A stretch of 32,427 nucleotides of DNA from Oscillospiraceae bacterium (GTDB lineage Bacteria; Bacillota; Clostridia; Oscillospirales; Ruminococcaceae). Below, piece after piece: positions 16,361-25,317 of this stretch (within the stretch, counting starts at the first letter, position 1; each line of letters starts with the position of its first letter). The notes under the pieces are model-generated. The model was not told the origin of the DNA, searched no databases, and was given only the letters and a program-made list of their open reading frames with translations. The stretch is from assembly GCA_900768245.1 (NCBI GenBank), contig CAAGCE010000143.1, positions 1 to 32,427 on the forward strand. The letters run 5' to 3'. A program made the translations under genes and the position numbers.

Positions 16361-17110
16361 ATGATTAATGTTGGTGTTGTTGGCTGTACAGGAAAACTGG
16401 GAAGAATGATTATCAAAGATACTGTAAACAGGACAGATATAAAAATTTCAGAAGTGATCGCACGAAAAGAAAATCCTTATGTTGGTCACAATATATCAGA
16501 AATAGTTGGAAACAATTTTGACCTTCAAATAATTGATGACATTGAAATGGCTTGTAACTGTGATGTTTTTATTGACTGTACTAATGCAGATGCCTTTATA
16601 ATGAATAATTATAATAAGTACAGAAAAATGAAAAAACCTGTCGTTATTGCAACAACAGCGTTTACCGATAATGATATGAAAAAAATAAAAAAGCTGGCTG
16701 CAGATGTTCCGGTTTTTATGACAGGCAATTTTAGTGTAGCCCTTCATGATTTTATTGAAACATTATGCTTTGCGGTAAAAAGAGTAGGCAATAATACAGA
16801 TATCCAGATAATCGAGTATCATCATAACGAAAAAAAGGATGCTCCAAGCGGAACAGCTGAAATGATCAGAGATGCACTGATCAAATCAAACAATAGATTT
16901 ACAAAAGAAGATATAAAAATGTGCAGTGTAAGAGGTGGAAATATTTTTGGTGAGCACGAAGTGATTTTTGCTAATACCACTGATGAAGTGATTACATACA
17001 AGCACAGTGTTTCATCGAGAGAACCTTTTGCTCATGGTGCAATTGAAGTACTCATTTGGATCGTATCACAAAATAGCGGATTATATAACATGGATGATTT
17101 TTGCAAGTGA
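16361..17110 (+). CDS. dapB: 4-hydroxy-tetrahydrodipicolinate reductase
   Basis: The 249-residue product catalyses the NAD(P)H-dependent reduction in the diaminopimelate/lysine pathway. The nucleotide-binding motif GCTGKLGR is at residues 8-15. The catalytic block HHNEKKDAPSGTA (about 154-166) holds the conserved His-His, Lys and Asp-x-Pro-Ser-Gly-Thr. The later RGGNIFGEHEV also fits. It is slightly shorter than typical DapB proteins (about 265). AGGAG precedes the ATG at 16361. No dapA is adjacent; the neighbours are a P-loop protein and an acetyltransferase, so this may be an extra copy. Codons here are more AT-rich than in the hydrolase locus, hinting at separate origin. Confidence 0.9.
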   Translation: MINVGVVGCTGKLGRMIIKDTVNRTDIKISEVIARKENPYVGHNISEIVGNNFDLQIIDDIEMACNCDVFIDCTNADAFIMNNYNKYRKMKKPVVIATTAFTDNDMKKIKKLAADVPVFMTGNFSVALHDFIETLCFAVKRVGNNTDIQIIEYHHNEKKDAPSGTAEMIRDALIKSNNRFTKEDIKMCSVRGGNIFGEHEVIFANTTDEVITYKHSVSSREPFAHGAIEVLIWIVSQNSGLYNMDDFCK

Positions 17111-17191
17111 TCCACCATTTATCAGGGCAATTAACTAACACAGAAGCAAAAATTTGTTATTTCAAAAGAATAGTAATTATAGGTGATTTAT

Positions 17192-17680
17192 ATGAAAAAA
17201 ATCATTGTAATAGGTTCTCCGGGTGCCGGCAAGAGCTGTTTTTCAAGGGAATTGACCTTGCTGACAAATATAGAATTATTTCATATGGATAATCTATATT
17301 GGCATGAGGATAAAACTCATATTTCGCATGAAGAACTTGTAAGCAAATTAAATGAGATAATGTCCGATGAAACGTGGATAATAGACGGAAATTACATAAG
17401 TACCTTGGAACTTAGAATCAAAGAAGCCGATACTATTTTTTATTTGGATTATCCAACAGAGGTTTGTATCGAAGGCATAAAAAGCCGTGTTGGGAAAAAG
17501 AGAGATGATATTCCTTGGGTGGAAGACAAATTGGATAATGATTTTTTTAAGTTCGTTGAATCGTTCAAGGTTGAAATAAAGCCTCAGATAGAAATCATTT
17601 TAGAAAAGTATAATTATAAAAGGATATATAGATTTTGCTCCGGAGATGATATGAACAAATTTCTGACAACCGGTATTTAG
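17192..17680 (+). CDS. Adenylate kinase-like P-loop NTPase (FlaR/topology-modulation type)
   Basis: The 162-residue protein has Walker A GSPGAGKS near its N-terminus. HMDNLYW and WIIDGNYISTLELRIKEADTIFYLDYP follow, as in the small nucleoside-kinase-like proteins annotated as DNA topology modulation protein FlaR or adenylate kinase-related. The substrate is unknown, and the topology name should not be taken literally. The ATG at 17192 is preferred over GTG 17183 because AGGTG lies 6-8 nt upstream of it. It is the second gene of the dapB cluster. Confidence 0.8.
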   Translation: MKKIIVIGSPGAGKSCFSRELTLLTNIELFHMDNLYWHEDKTHISHEELVSKLNEIMSDETWIIDGNYISTLELRIKEADTIFYLDYPTEVCIEGIKSRVGKKRDDIPWVEDKLDNDFFKFVESFKVEIKPQIEIILEKYNYKRIYRFCSGDDMNKFLTTGI

Positions 17681-17702
17681 GCGAGAAAGGAAAAATCATA
17701 TT

Positions 17703-18152
17703 ATGAACCTTTTGTATGAAAAAGCAAGCAAAGATGATATTGAGCCAATCTATGAATTATGTAAGCAGCTGATACATAATTACGAGCAATTGGACACAAT
17801 AGACTATCCAAAGGTAATGAAATGGGTTCTCAAAAAGATAGAAAGCTCTATTGATGAATACACCACGGTATATGCAGACGGTAAGAAAGTTTCATATTAT
17901 CATTTCTATAAAAATGAAAATGCACAATTTGAAATCGACGATTTATATGTGTTTGCTGAATTCCAAAACCAAGGTATTGGTTCTGAAATTATTAAAAAGT
18001 GCTGTATGTCTGCAAAAGGCTCTGTTATTTTATATGTCTTCATCAAGAATGAAAGAGCCGTTTCTTTATATAAAAGACTTGGTTTTAAGGTTGTTGAAAC
18101 AATAAATAACAGTAGGTACATAATGAAATACAGCGATATTGTTGCCAAATGA
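17703..18152 (+). CDS. GNAT-family N-acetyltransferase
   Basis: The 149-residue protein has a GNAT fold. IDDLYVFAEFQNQGIGSEII contains the acetyl-CoA-binding Q-x-x-G-x-G motif (QNQGIG), and ERAVSLYKRLGFKVVE is the typical C-terminal block. AGAAAGGA precedes ATG 17703, 22 bp after the upstream gene, so they are probably cotranscribed. The acetylated substrate cannot be inferred; small-molecule detoxification and protein modification are both possible. Confidence 0.88.
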   Translation: MNLLYEKASKDDIEPIYELCKQLIHNYEQLDTIDYPKVMKWVLKKIESSIDEYTTVYADGKKVSYYHFYKNENAQFEIDDLYVFAEFQNQGIGSEIIKKCCMSAKGSVILYVFIKNERAVSLYKRLGFKVVETINNSRYIMKYSDIVAK

Positions 18153-18319
18153 GCATTTTTTCCGTTCTATATGCTATGTTTGATAAATTTGCAAGCATAT
18201 TAAATCTTATATTAATAAAGTTTACAAAAGCTATGGGAAAAGAAATTATTTTCATTCAAAGTACAATGTATAAAACGACAAATCAGCTGCAAATAATAAG
18301 ATTATTTTGGAGGAAACCG

Positions 18320-18832
18320 ATGATGAACCGAATCATTACCGATATATCAAATTACATATTTGTATCCGATGAACCGCAGAAGGTTGACGCAACTTTTCTG
18401 CCCGGTGGTTCACACCCGGAACAACCCGAATATGCCGCAGAGCTGTACTGTAAAGGCTTGGCAAAGTGGCTCGTTCCTTCAGGAGGGATAAACGTTAAGT
18501 CTGACAAATGGCACGGTGTACGTTCCAAAGCAGAAATATATGACGGGGATTATCATTCCAACTGTGAATTCTTTACAGATGTTTTGGTGAAAAACGGTGT
18601 TCCGATAACAGCAATTATTGAAGAAAATAAGTCGGGGCATACCCGTGATAATGCTTTCCTCTCACGCAAAGCGGTTGATGAAAATGGCGTAGAAATCAAG
18701 ACAGCTATCATTGTCTGCAAAACCTTTCACGCCCGTCGCTGTTTGATGCTGTATCAGATGGCGTTCCCGAATGTTGACATAAAGGTTTGCCCTGTACTAT
18801 CCCCGTTCCAAATAGTAACACGAAACCAGTAG
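18320..18832 (+). pseudogene. YdcF/DUF218-like protein, 5' part, split by the integrated element
   Basis: The first 160 codons encode a DUF218 (YdcF/SanA-type) domain, with FLPGGSHPEQPEYAAELYCK, LVPSGG, a block around ENKSGHTRDNAFLSRK, and AIIVCKTFHARRCLMLYQMA. The start ATG 18320 follows GGAGG by 6 nt. Homology stops after IKVCPVL at 18799, where DUF218 proteins normally continue with Cys-Tyr/Asp and NWY. The last 11 codons come from the element end. The missing C-terminus is found at 30542-30673; joined at the shared CTA the gene would encode 202 residues in frame. The truncated protein may still be made, but it lacks about 40 residues. Confidence 0.88.
18797..18821. other. attL of the integrated element
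   Basis: The core CTA (18797-18799) is followed by 8 nt and the terminal inverted repeat CCAAATAGTAACAC (18808-18821). Left of the core is the DUF218 coding sequence. Confidence 0.85.
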
Positions 18833-18861
18833 CAGTACCTACCGAGATAATAATGCTATTT

Positions 18862-18901
18862 AATAGCGATCTGATGCGTTTGCACGCAAGAGATCGCTAT
18901 T
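18862..18901 (+). terminator. Strong terminator just inside attL
   Basis: AATAGCGATCT (18862-18872) pairs with AGATCGCTATT (18891-18901), and inside it TGCGT pairs with ACGCA around TTGC. A T-rich tract follows. It would stop transcription entering the element from the interrupted host operon. Confidence 0.9.
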
Positions 18902-18956
18902 TTTCTTTTTTCATGACGCCAAAGCGGTAACAATCATCTCAGACAGATACGTAACG

Positions 18957-18987
18957 TTTCACCACAAATAAAGCATATTTCACCACA
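18957..18987 (+). promoter_or_regulatory. Two direct repeats 21 bp apart, candidate LytTR regulator site
   Basis: TTTCACCACA occurs at 18957-18966 and 18978-18987, start to start exactly 21 bp, and the next bases are also alike (AAT/TAT). Paired direct repeats with this spacing just upstream of a weak -35 region are typical of LytTR response regulators such as AgrA. The element encodes one at 24599. Confidence 0.6.
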
Positions 18988-19012
18988 TATCCGACTATTC
19001 ATACAGCTTTCA

Positions 19013-19021
19013 TGCTATAAT
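19013..19021 (+). promoter_or_regulatory. Extended -10 promoter of the cargo operon
   Basis: TGCTATAAT (19014-19021 with upstream TG) is an extended -10 element without a good -35 box at 17 bp. This suggests dependence on an activator bound at the direct repeats upstream. Confidence 0.6.
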
Positions 19022-19048
19022 GAAGAAAAATCGAAAGGAGCGGTATAT

Positions 19049-19507
19049 ATGAAAAAGTTTCTGATAGCATTTATTATTCTTGCTGTAGTCGGAGGTGCTG
19101 CGTGGTTTGTTTTGTTTCGTCCCGAAACGATCTCGCAGGAAACGCTCACACAGGAATTTGAAGCGCACCGGCAGGCATATGAGACTGTTGTTCTCTATCT
19201 TGATCGTCATGATATCACTACAGAGATCACCGATATACCAAGATCGGGCAAAAGCTTCGACGGAGTTGCATATGAGGATTCTGACGAATATCGTGATTTT
19301 ATGGAAGCCGTCTATGTGATCATGCAAGAGGATCACGACAGGATAGTTTCTGACGGAGATACGATAGAGTTTGTCTATCACAGCACCGGCGGCAAGCTGA
19401 ACAGGTTATATGGTTCAGTGATCTTTAACGGTATGAAAAAAACAAAAGGGAAAATAACAGTTCCGCTGACAACTGACGGCTGGCACTTGTATATTGCACA
19501 GGGGTGA
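19049..19507 (+). CDS. Small membrane-anchored protein of unknown function
   Basis: The 152-residue product has one N-terminal hydrophobic segment (about residues 4-24) with no lipobox, then an acidic extracellular domain with no family I recognise. Blocks include LYLDRHDITTEITDIPRSGKS and YGSVIFNGMKKTKGKITVPL. AAAGGAG lies 9-12 nt before ATG 19049. It is the first gene of the cargo operon, and its stop is 5 nt before the M13 peptidase start, so the two are tightly coupled. It may work with the peptidase or transporter at the membrane, but this is inference from order only. Confidence 0.8.
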   Translation: MKKFLIAFIILAVVGGAAWFVLFRPETISQETLTQEFEAHRQAYETVVLYLDRHDITTEITDIPRSGKSFDGVAYEDSDEYRDFMEAVYVIMQEDHDRIVSDGDTIEFVYHSTGGKLNRLYGSVIFNGMKKTKGKITVPLTTDGWHLYIAQG

Positions 19508-19511
19508 AATC

Positions 19512-21443
19512 ATGCGAAAAAAGATATCGCTTTTTCTGTCGACTGTATTGCTCCTGACAGGCTGCTCGGCAAAGATCGTTCAGAATGAACCCAAGCCTGC
19601 GGATAACACTGTTTATTCCCGTGATAGTGCAGGGATACGCCTTGAAGATGATTTCTACGGATATATGAATTTTGACCTGCTTTACGGAACGGATATACCC
19701 GCAGATATGTTTGAATCGGGAACTCTGCGAATGTTGCAGAAAAATATCGATGATGTTCTTTCGGACGAGATCATCTCTATCGGAAAGAATGATACCCCTT
19801 ATCCTGACGGAAGTGATGAAAAGATAATACATGACATTTACAGGCAGTATCTTGATACGGATACAAGGGAGCAGGTCGGGCTTGCACCGCTTGAAAAAGG
19901 TATGAATGCGATAGAAGACGCACGGACAGCAAAAGACTTTGTATGTGTCTGCGGTATGATCTATACGGAATACGGTGTTCCGGTGCTGCCTGCTGTCGGT
20001 GTTAAACAGGAAAATTATGACAGCAGCAAAAATATGCCGTATATCGGGCAGATGCAACTTTACTATTCGGCTGACGAACTGCAAAACGGCAGAGACAGTG
20101 CTGAAAACTTACAGCAGCAAATGGCAGAAATATTGAGAGTGCTCGGTCATGATAAGCCCGACAGCCTTGCCTATGATATTGTCACGATGCTTCTGGATAT
20201 AGCGGAAGACACTTCCGATCTGAGTAAAATGTCTGTTGAGGATATGTATAATATCCGTAAGCCCGATGAACTTGACCCGCTTGTGAAAGAGTATCTTGAA
20301 TCGGCTGGAATGGGCAGCGGAAATATTTGTGTTCTGGATATCGCACAGCTGAAAAAGATAGGCACTCTGCTGACCGATGATAACACAGAGATATGGAAAG
20401 CTCTTGCCGAATGTATGCTTGTGTACGCATATAAAGACGTTCTTCCCTCAAGTTATTCTGAGGCATTTGAACAGGTCAGTTTTCAGACCGACGAAGAAAA
20501 GGCAGTACAGACCGTAAATTCACTGCTTCCAAACGAGGTCGGGAATATATATATAAAGAAATACGGCGATGAAAAGACCTTTGCAGCTGTCGGGGATATG
20601 ACAAGCGATATCATCTCGGCGTACAGAAAATGCATCGAAAACTCAGAACTCCTGACGGAAAACGACCGCAGGGAATGTCTTGCGAAGATAGACAATATCT
20701 CTGTAAATATAGGCTGCCCTGATGTAAATGCACACAAAGATGTGCAGCTTTCGGGGAACCTGTTGGAAAGCGTCATACATATCAAAAGCGGTACGGTTTT
20801 GGAAATGCTGTCCTCTGCGGATAAAGCCCCGAATGCCGATGAATGGGGTATGCCTGCGTATGCAGTCAATGCATATTATGATTCGCAGAATAACAGCATT
20901 ACACTTCCTATGGGTCTATTCACCGCTCCGATCTTTGATGTGAAAGCCGATCATTATACGAATCTCGGCGGGCTCGGTTCTACCATCGCCCATGAGATCG
21001 GTCATGCATTTGATGCAGACGGTATCCTGTACGATGATCATGGCAATTACCGCCCCGACAGGATCAGCCCAAAACGCACAGAACTGCTGTCCGATGAAGT
21101 TTCTGCATATTTTGGCAGTATGCAGATCATGGATACATTTTATATCGACGGCGAACAGACGCAGACCGAAAATGCCGCCGACCTCGGCGGTATGCAGGTG
21201 ATCGTCTCCATGACAGATGATAAAGAGGAACTGCGGCGTATATTTGAGAGCTATGCAAACTTGTGGGCAACTTTATCCTATGATACGAATGCTTCTGAAC
21301 AGATCGCCGATGATGTACACAGCCCTGCGGAGATCAGAGTAAACGGTGTGCTTTCAAGCGTTGACAAGTTTTATGAAGTATACGATATTTCGGACGGCGA
21401 TGAGATGTTTGTGCCGTATGATAAAAGAGTGAGGGTGTGGTGA
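19512..21443 (+). CDS. M13-family zinc metallopeptidase (PepO/neprilysin type), lipoprotein
   Basis: The 643-residue protein has a lipoprotein signal (lipobox LTGC), so it should degrade small peptides at the outer face of the membrane. The zinc motif HEIGH is at about residues 494-498, the third ligand Glu at about 553 in ENAADLGGM, and the substrate-binding NAYY near 453. The C-terminal DKRVRVW resembles the conserved M13 end. Length is normal for the family. ATG 19512 follows GGGGTGAAAT. It is followed after one base by the ABC permease gene, so the two are probably cotranslated. In this setting it may destroy or process a peptide signal, bacteriocin or antimicrobial peptide sensed by the downstream kinase; this is inference. 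Confidence 0.9.
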   Translation: MRKKISLFLSTVLLLTGCSAKIVQNEPKPADNTVYSRDSAGIRLEDDFYGYMNFDLLYGTDIPADMFESGTLRMLQKNIDDVLSDEIISIGKNDTPYPDGSDEKIIHDIYRQYLDTDTREQVGLAPLEKGMNAIEDARTAKDFVCVCGMIYTEYGVPVLPAVGVKQENYDSSKNMPYIGQMQLYYSADELQNGRDSAENLQQQMAEILRVLGHDKPDSLAYDIVTMLLDIAEDTSDLSKMSVEDMYNIRKPDELDPLVKEYLESAGMGSGNICVLDIAQLKKIGTLLTDDNTEIWKALAECMLVYAYKDVLPSSYSEAFEQVSFQTDEEKAVQTVNSLLPNEVGNIYIKKYGDEKTFAAVGDMTSDIISAYRKCIENSELLTENDRRECLAKIDNISVNIGCPDVNAHKDVQLSGNLLESVIHIKSGTVLEMLSSADKAPNADEWGMPAYAVNAYYDSQNNSITLPMGLFTAPIFDVKADHYTNLGGLGSTIAHEIGHAFDADGILYDDHGNYRPDRISPKRTELLSDEVSAYFGSMQIMDTFYIDGEQTQTENAADLGGMQVIVSMTDDKEELRRIFESYANLWATLSYDTNASEQIADDVHSPAEIRVNGVLSSVDKFYEVYDISDGDEMFVPYDKRVRVW

Positions 21444-21444
21444 T

Positions 21445-23856
21445 ATGCAGATTTTCATAAAACTCATATTGCGCAATATCACGATAAAGCCGTTTCGCAC
21501 CCTTGTGATTGTGCTGTGTCTTGCAGCGGTATCGCTGACATTTTCACTGTGCCTGACGATCAGCTCTGCTTCAAACACGGCAGTCGAGGATATGATACGA
21601 AGCTCGATGGGAAGAACAGACATCACCATGCAGGCTGAAAGGGGCTTTGAAACCCTTCCCGAATTGCCCGCTGACTGCGAAAGCCTGCCTGTGATACTTG
21701 CAGGATCGTATTTTCAGGTACATGATATCAGCAACTACAAATATGTGCAGAAGAGATCTGTCCATGTACTCGGTGTTGATACAGAGCGTGCGGCGAAGTT
21801 CGGATTTCTGCCGAAGTGTACCGCCCCGGCAGAGAATGAAGCTGTTATCAGCTATGCACTTTCACAGCGCTTCGGTTATGATATCGGAAATGAGATAACG
21901 CTTCCTTGTGCAGACGGTTCAGAGATCACACTGACTGTCAGTGAGATCGTGCTGAACAAAAATGATCTGTCGGTGATGACACTCGCAGTTATTACTGCTC
22001 CCGAAACGGCAAGGACAGTTCTGGCATCGCCCGGTACTTCTGCAACGATCATATATATTGATGCACCCGATGGAAAGGAATCCGAAACGGCTGAGCAGCT
22101 CTGTGCAGCATATGCTGATCTTCATGTCGATCAGGTCACAGGCACACCGGAGAGTCGTGACAGTATCCGCAGTGTAACAAGGGCTTTTCTGATAATTTTT
22201 GCCGTGACGCTGCTGATGATACTGTTTATCATATCGGCGTTTTCAAAGAATATAGCTGTCGAAAGGCTTGCTGTCATCGGCACGCTCCGCAGTATCGGCG
22301 CAGAGAAAGGTTCGGCTTCTCTGACGCTGCTTACAGAATGTGCAGTGTACGGCATGATAGGCGGTATTATCGGGACGGTTATTTTCTATGCGCTGAAAGA
22401 TACGTTCCTCGGAAATATGATCCCCCGTGTTGACGGCATCGGCGGAAGTGTCAGTGTGCCGCCGTATGTGCCTGTGTTCGGACTTGTTATCCCGGCTGTG
22501 ATAAGCTGTGCGGTGTCGTTTGCCTCTCTCATACGCACTTCAAAAATGCCGGTAAAGGATATCATTTTCGGCGGAAAGGACAATGTTTACCAGCCGTCTG
22601 TTTCAGGAGCGGTCACAGGGATAATATGCATATTTGTTGCAGTAATTCTGTTTATGGGCAGCTTCGGTTTTATCCCTTCGCTTTTCGGTCTTGCAGCGTT
22701 TGTTACCGGGATATGTCTTGTCCTGCCGAAGATCCTATCCGCAGTTTCAAAGATCACGGCAAAGCATACCTACGGCGGCAGATTCCCTGTCATGCGCCTT
22801 GCTCTGATACAGTCGGGAACCAAAAAGACCGCCGTCATGGGAACGGTGATCTGCACGGCAGTTGTCATGATGACGGCTTCCCTTTATATCCTGTCACGCT
22901 CGGCAGAAGGTCTGTATTCGGTGAGAAATTTCAACTGCGATGCTGTGATAACAAACCTGTCGGAGCGTTCTGAATATTATGATATCATCAGTGCAGACAG
23001 CAAAGAATTTATCTATACTGCCGCCGAAACAACAGAGCTGAACGGCAGACAGACGTCTGTCAGCATATTCGGGTATCACAGATCTGAGATGTTCAAGGGT
23101 CTGCGTGACCTGCCCGAAAGTCTTGGAAATGATGAGATCGCTCTCGACAGACAGATGATGAAAAGGCTTGATATCCACGAGTGCGACAGCGTGACGCTTA
23201 CATTGAAGCCTGATTCCGTCCGCCCTGTAACGCTCACGTTTACAGCAGTGAAAGGGATAGACAGCGTATACTTCGACCAGAAGTGCAATGCGGCGGTCAT
23301 AAACCTTGATACCTACAAAAGCGTGTATCATGATTATCCGTCCATGCTGCTTGTCAGGGGCGATACCGAGCTTATGCACAGACAACTTATCGACAAAAGC
23401 GCGGAATTTGAAACGGCAGAGGAATACTACGCCCGTATGGACGAGGGTTCGGAAAGCATTACGGGACTGCTTGATGCACTTGCTGTGATCGGAATCCTTC
23501 TTGCGGTCATATCGGTATCCGGACAGCAGATGATCGGGTTTGAGCAGCGTAAGCATGAGCTTGCGGTACTTCGCTCGCAGGGTATGAGCATATCTCATCT
23601 ATCAAAAATGCTCCTTTGTGAAACGCTGCTGACTGTTGTTTTACCTGTTCTCCTGTACCTTTGCACCGGGCGCTTTGTGATACTGATAATTGAACAGACG
23701 CTGTCATCACTGGATATGCAAATACCGATCAGCTATGAATACTTCGGGATAGCTGTGTTTTTGACAATCATGACACTGGCAGTCATATTAACCGTGCTGA
23801 TATCCATATTCTCACTGAAACGAATGAACACAGCCGAACAGCTCAAATGCGAATAG
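21445..23856 (+). CDS. ABC transporter permease, FtsX/MacB type
   Basis: The 803-residue membrane protein has the arrangement of two-repeat FtsX permeases. There is a transmembrane segment near residue 17-40 followed by an extracellular domain. Three segments follow around 245-370, then a second half with segments near 400-450, 475-495 and three at the C-terminus (about 675-790). The N-terminal KLILRNITIKPFRTLVIVLC is typical. Such permeases usually export or extract hydrophobic or peptide substrates or give antimicrobial-peptide resistance rather than import nutrients. It is sandwiched between the M13 peptidase and the ATPase, overlapping neither functional start. The substrate is unknown. 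Confidence 0.9.
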   Translation: MQIFIKLILRNITIKPFRTLVIVLCLAAVSLTFSLCLTISSASNTAVEDMIRSSMGRTDITMQAERGFETLPELPADCESLPVILAGSYFQVHDISNYKYVQKRSVHVLGVDTERAAKFGFLPKCTAPAENEAVISYALSQRFGYDIGNEITLPCADGSEITLTVSEIVLNKNDLSVMTLAVITAPETARTVLASPGTSATIIYIDAPDGKESETAEQLCAAYADLHVDQVTGTPESRDSIRSVTRAFLIIFAVTLLMILFIISAFSKNIAVERLAVIGTLRSIGAEKGSASLTLLTECAVYGMIGGIIGTVIFYALKDTFLGNMIPRVDGIGGSVSVPPYVPVFGLVIPAVISCAVSFASLIRTSKMPVKDIIFGGKDNVYQPSVSGAVTGIICIFVAVILFMGSFGFIPSLFGLAAFVTGICLVLPKILSAVSKITAKHTYGGRFPVMRLALIQSGTKKTAVMGTVICTAVVMMTASLYILSRSAEGLYSVRNFNCDAVITNLSERSEYYDIISADSKEFIYTAAETTELNGRQTSVSIFGYHRSEMFKGLRDLPESLGNDEIALDRQMMKRLDIHECDSVTLTLKPDSVRPVTLTFTAVKGIDSVYFDQKCNAAVINLDTYKSVYHDYPSMLLVRGDTELMHRQLIDKSAEFETAEEYYARMDEGSESITGLLDALAVIGILLAVISVSGQQMIGFEQRKHELAVLRSQGMSISHLSKMLLCETLLTVVLPVLLYLCTGRFVILIIEQTLSSLDMQIPISYEYFGIAVFLTIMTLAVILTVLISIFSLKRMNTAEQLKCE

Positions 23857-23864
23857 GAGGCACT

Positions 23865-24554
23865 ATGGAAAATATCATCGAGGTAAAAAACATCTGCAAG
23901 AGCTTTGGCTGCAAAGAAAACCGCACTAAGGTCCTTGACAATCTATCGCTGACCGTGGAAAAAGGCGAATTTCTGTCACTTATGGGGGCATCGGGCAGCG
24001 GAAAATCAACGCTGCTGTATCTGATCGGCGGATTGGATACACCTGACAGCGGTGAGATACTCCTGAATGGTAGGGATATCGCAAAACTGCGTGACAAGGA
24101 GCTCTCTAAGCTTCGCCGTGAGGGAATGGGTTTCGTGTTCCAGTTCTTCAATCTTGTGCAGAATCTGACTGTAGAGGACAACATTCTTCTGCCGCTTGTT
24201 ATGGACGGAAAAGACCCGAAAAAATACCGTGAAAGGCTTGATTCGATCCTCAAAACAGCAGGGCTTTCGGATAAGCGCAGAAGCTATCCCAGTCAATTAT
24301 CGGGCGGTCAGCAGCAGAGATGTGCCATAGCCAGAGCCGTGATCTATGAGCCGCAGATACTACTTGCAGACGAGCCTACAGGAAATCTTGACAGCAAAAG
24401 CGGAACCGGGATCATGGAGCTTTTCAGGCACATCAACAAAGAAAACGGCATTACTATTCTTATGGTAACACACTCCCTTGAATGTGCGGCTTATTCAGAT
24501 AAGGTTATAACGCTTTGTGACGGCTGCATCATCAATGATGCTATCAGTTCTTGA
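23865..24554 (+). CDS. ABC transporter ATP-binding protein (LolD/MacB-like)
   Basis: The 229-residue ATPase powers the FtsX-type permease encoded just upstream. ATG 23865 follows TAGGAGG; an earlier in-frame ATG lies inside the permease gene and lacks such a site. Walker A GASGSGKST is at residues 41-49, the signature LSGGQQQR near 147, and Walker B ILLADEP follows, with the switch His in VTHSLE. FVFQFFNLVQNLTVEDN is the Q-loop block typical of the MacB/LolD/BceA group. The stop codon overlaps the -35 box of the next promoter. Confidence 0.93.
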   Translation: MENIIEVKNICKSFGCKENRTKVLDNLSLTVEKGEFLSLMGASGSGKSTLLYLIGGLDTPDSGEILLNGRDIAKLRDKELSKLRREGMGFVFQFFNLVQNLTVEDNILLPLVMDGKDPKKYRERLDSILKTAGLSDKRRSYPSQLSGGQQQRCAIARAVIYEPQILLADEPTGNLDSKSGTGIMELFRHINKENGITILMVTHSLECAAYSDKVITLCDGCIINDAISS

Positions 24555-24579
24555 AAAAGCCGTCAAGGTATGTTATACT
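24551..24579 (+). promoter_or_regulatory. Promoter of the two-component system genes
   Basis: TTGAAA at 24551-24556 and TATACT at 24574-24579 are separated by 17 bp. This allows the regulator pair to be expressed apart from the transporter operon. Confidence 0.8.
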
Positions 24580-24598
24580 TGATAAAGAGGTGAGCGTG

Positions 24599-25309
24599 AT
24601 GAGGATAGCTGTCTGCGATGATGAAAAATACTTCCGTGATACGATATGTGAGGCGATCGTCACTTTTTACAATAGCCTTGATGTGATATGCACGTCATTT
24701 GAAAGCGGCTCTGCGCTGATCGCTGCATTTGAAAAAGGTAAGCGCTTTGATGCGGTGTTTCTGGATATCGAGATGCCGCCGCCCGATGGTATGGAAACGG
24801 CAAGGCGGCTGCATGGATTCTCGCCCGGTCTGCCTGTCATCTTCCTGACGAGCCATACCGAGCTTGCTATGGACGGATATGAAGCGGGAGCATTCAGGTT
24901 CCTGCAAAAGCCTGTTATAGCCGAAAAACTTACACAGGCACTCAAGGATATACGTCAGCTTACTGCAAATCATAAGAGTCTATGTATAAAAACGGAAGGC
25001 GAGGAGTATTTCATTTCGCCTGACAGCATTATTTATGCGGAAGCTGACAACAACACGGTGCGGTTCATAACATCTGAACGGGAATACAAAATGCGTATGA
25101 AGCTGACCGAAGCGCTGGCAATGCTTGAAGGCGTATCCGATCATTTTTGCAGGGTACACCGTTCTGTGATCGTAAATCTTCCGCATATCGTCAGCAGAAA
25201 TGAAAAAGAAGTGAAGCTCGACAACGGAGCAATACTTCCTGTCAGCAGAAGTTATTCAGACGATCTGAAAAGAAGCCTTATGGAATATATCCGTCTGAAC
25301 GCAAGGTAG
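24599..25309 (+). CDS. LytTR-family response regulator
   Basis: The 236-residue protein has a receiver domain (about 1-120) with the phosphoacceptor Asp56 in VFLDIEMP, acidic pocket CDDE and conserved Lys in LQKPV. A LytTR DNA-binding domain (about 135-235) follows, with YAEADNNTVRF and FCRVHRSVIVNL. ATG 24599 follows AAAGAGGTGAG, although the frame is open upstream into the previous gene. It forms an AgrA/AgrC-like pair with the kinase, 8 bp downstream. The direct repeats before the cargo operon are a plausible target. Confidence 0.93.
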   Translation: MRIAVCDDEKYFRDTICEAIVTFYNSLDVICTSFESGSALIAAFEKGKRFDAVFLDIEMPPPDGMETARRLHGFSPGLPVIFLTSHTELAMDGYEAGAFRFLQKPVIAEKLTQALKDIRQLTANHKSLCIKTEGEEYFISPDSIIYAEADNNTVRFITSEREYKMRMKLTEALAMLEGVSDHFCRVHRSVIVNLPHIVSRNEKEVKLDNGAILPVSRSYSDDLKRSLMEYIRLNAR

Positions 25310-25317
25310 GTGTGCTT

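Noticed and set aside
22894..23598. A 234-residue minus-strand open frame
   Set aside because: It is antisense to the ABC permease gene and has no ribosome binding site or recognisable motif.
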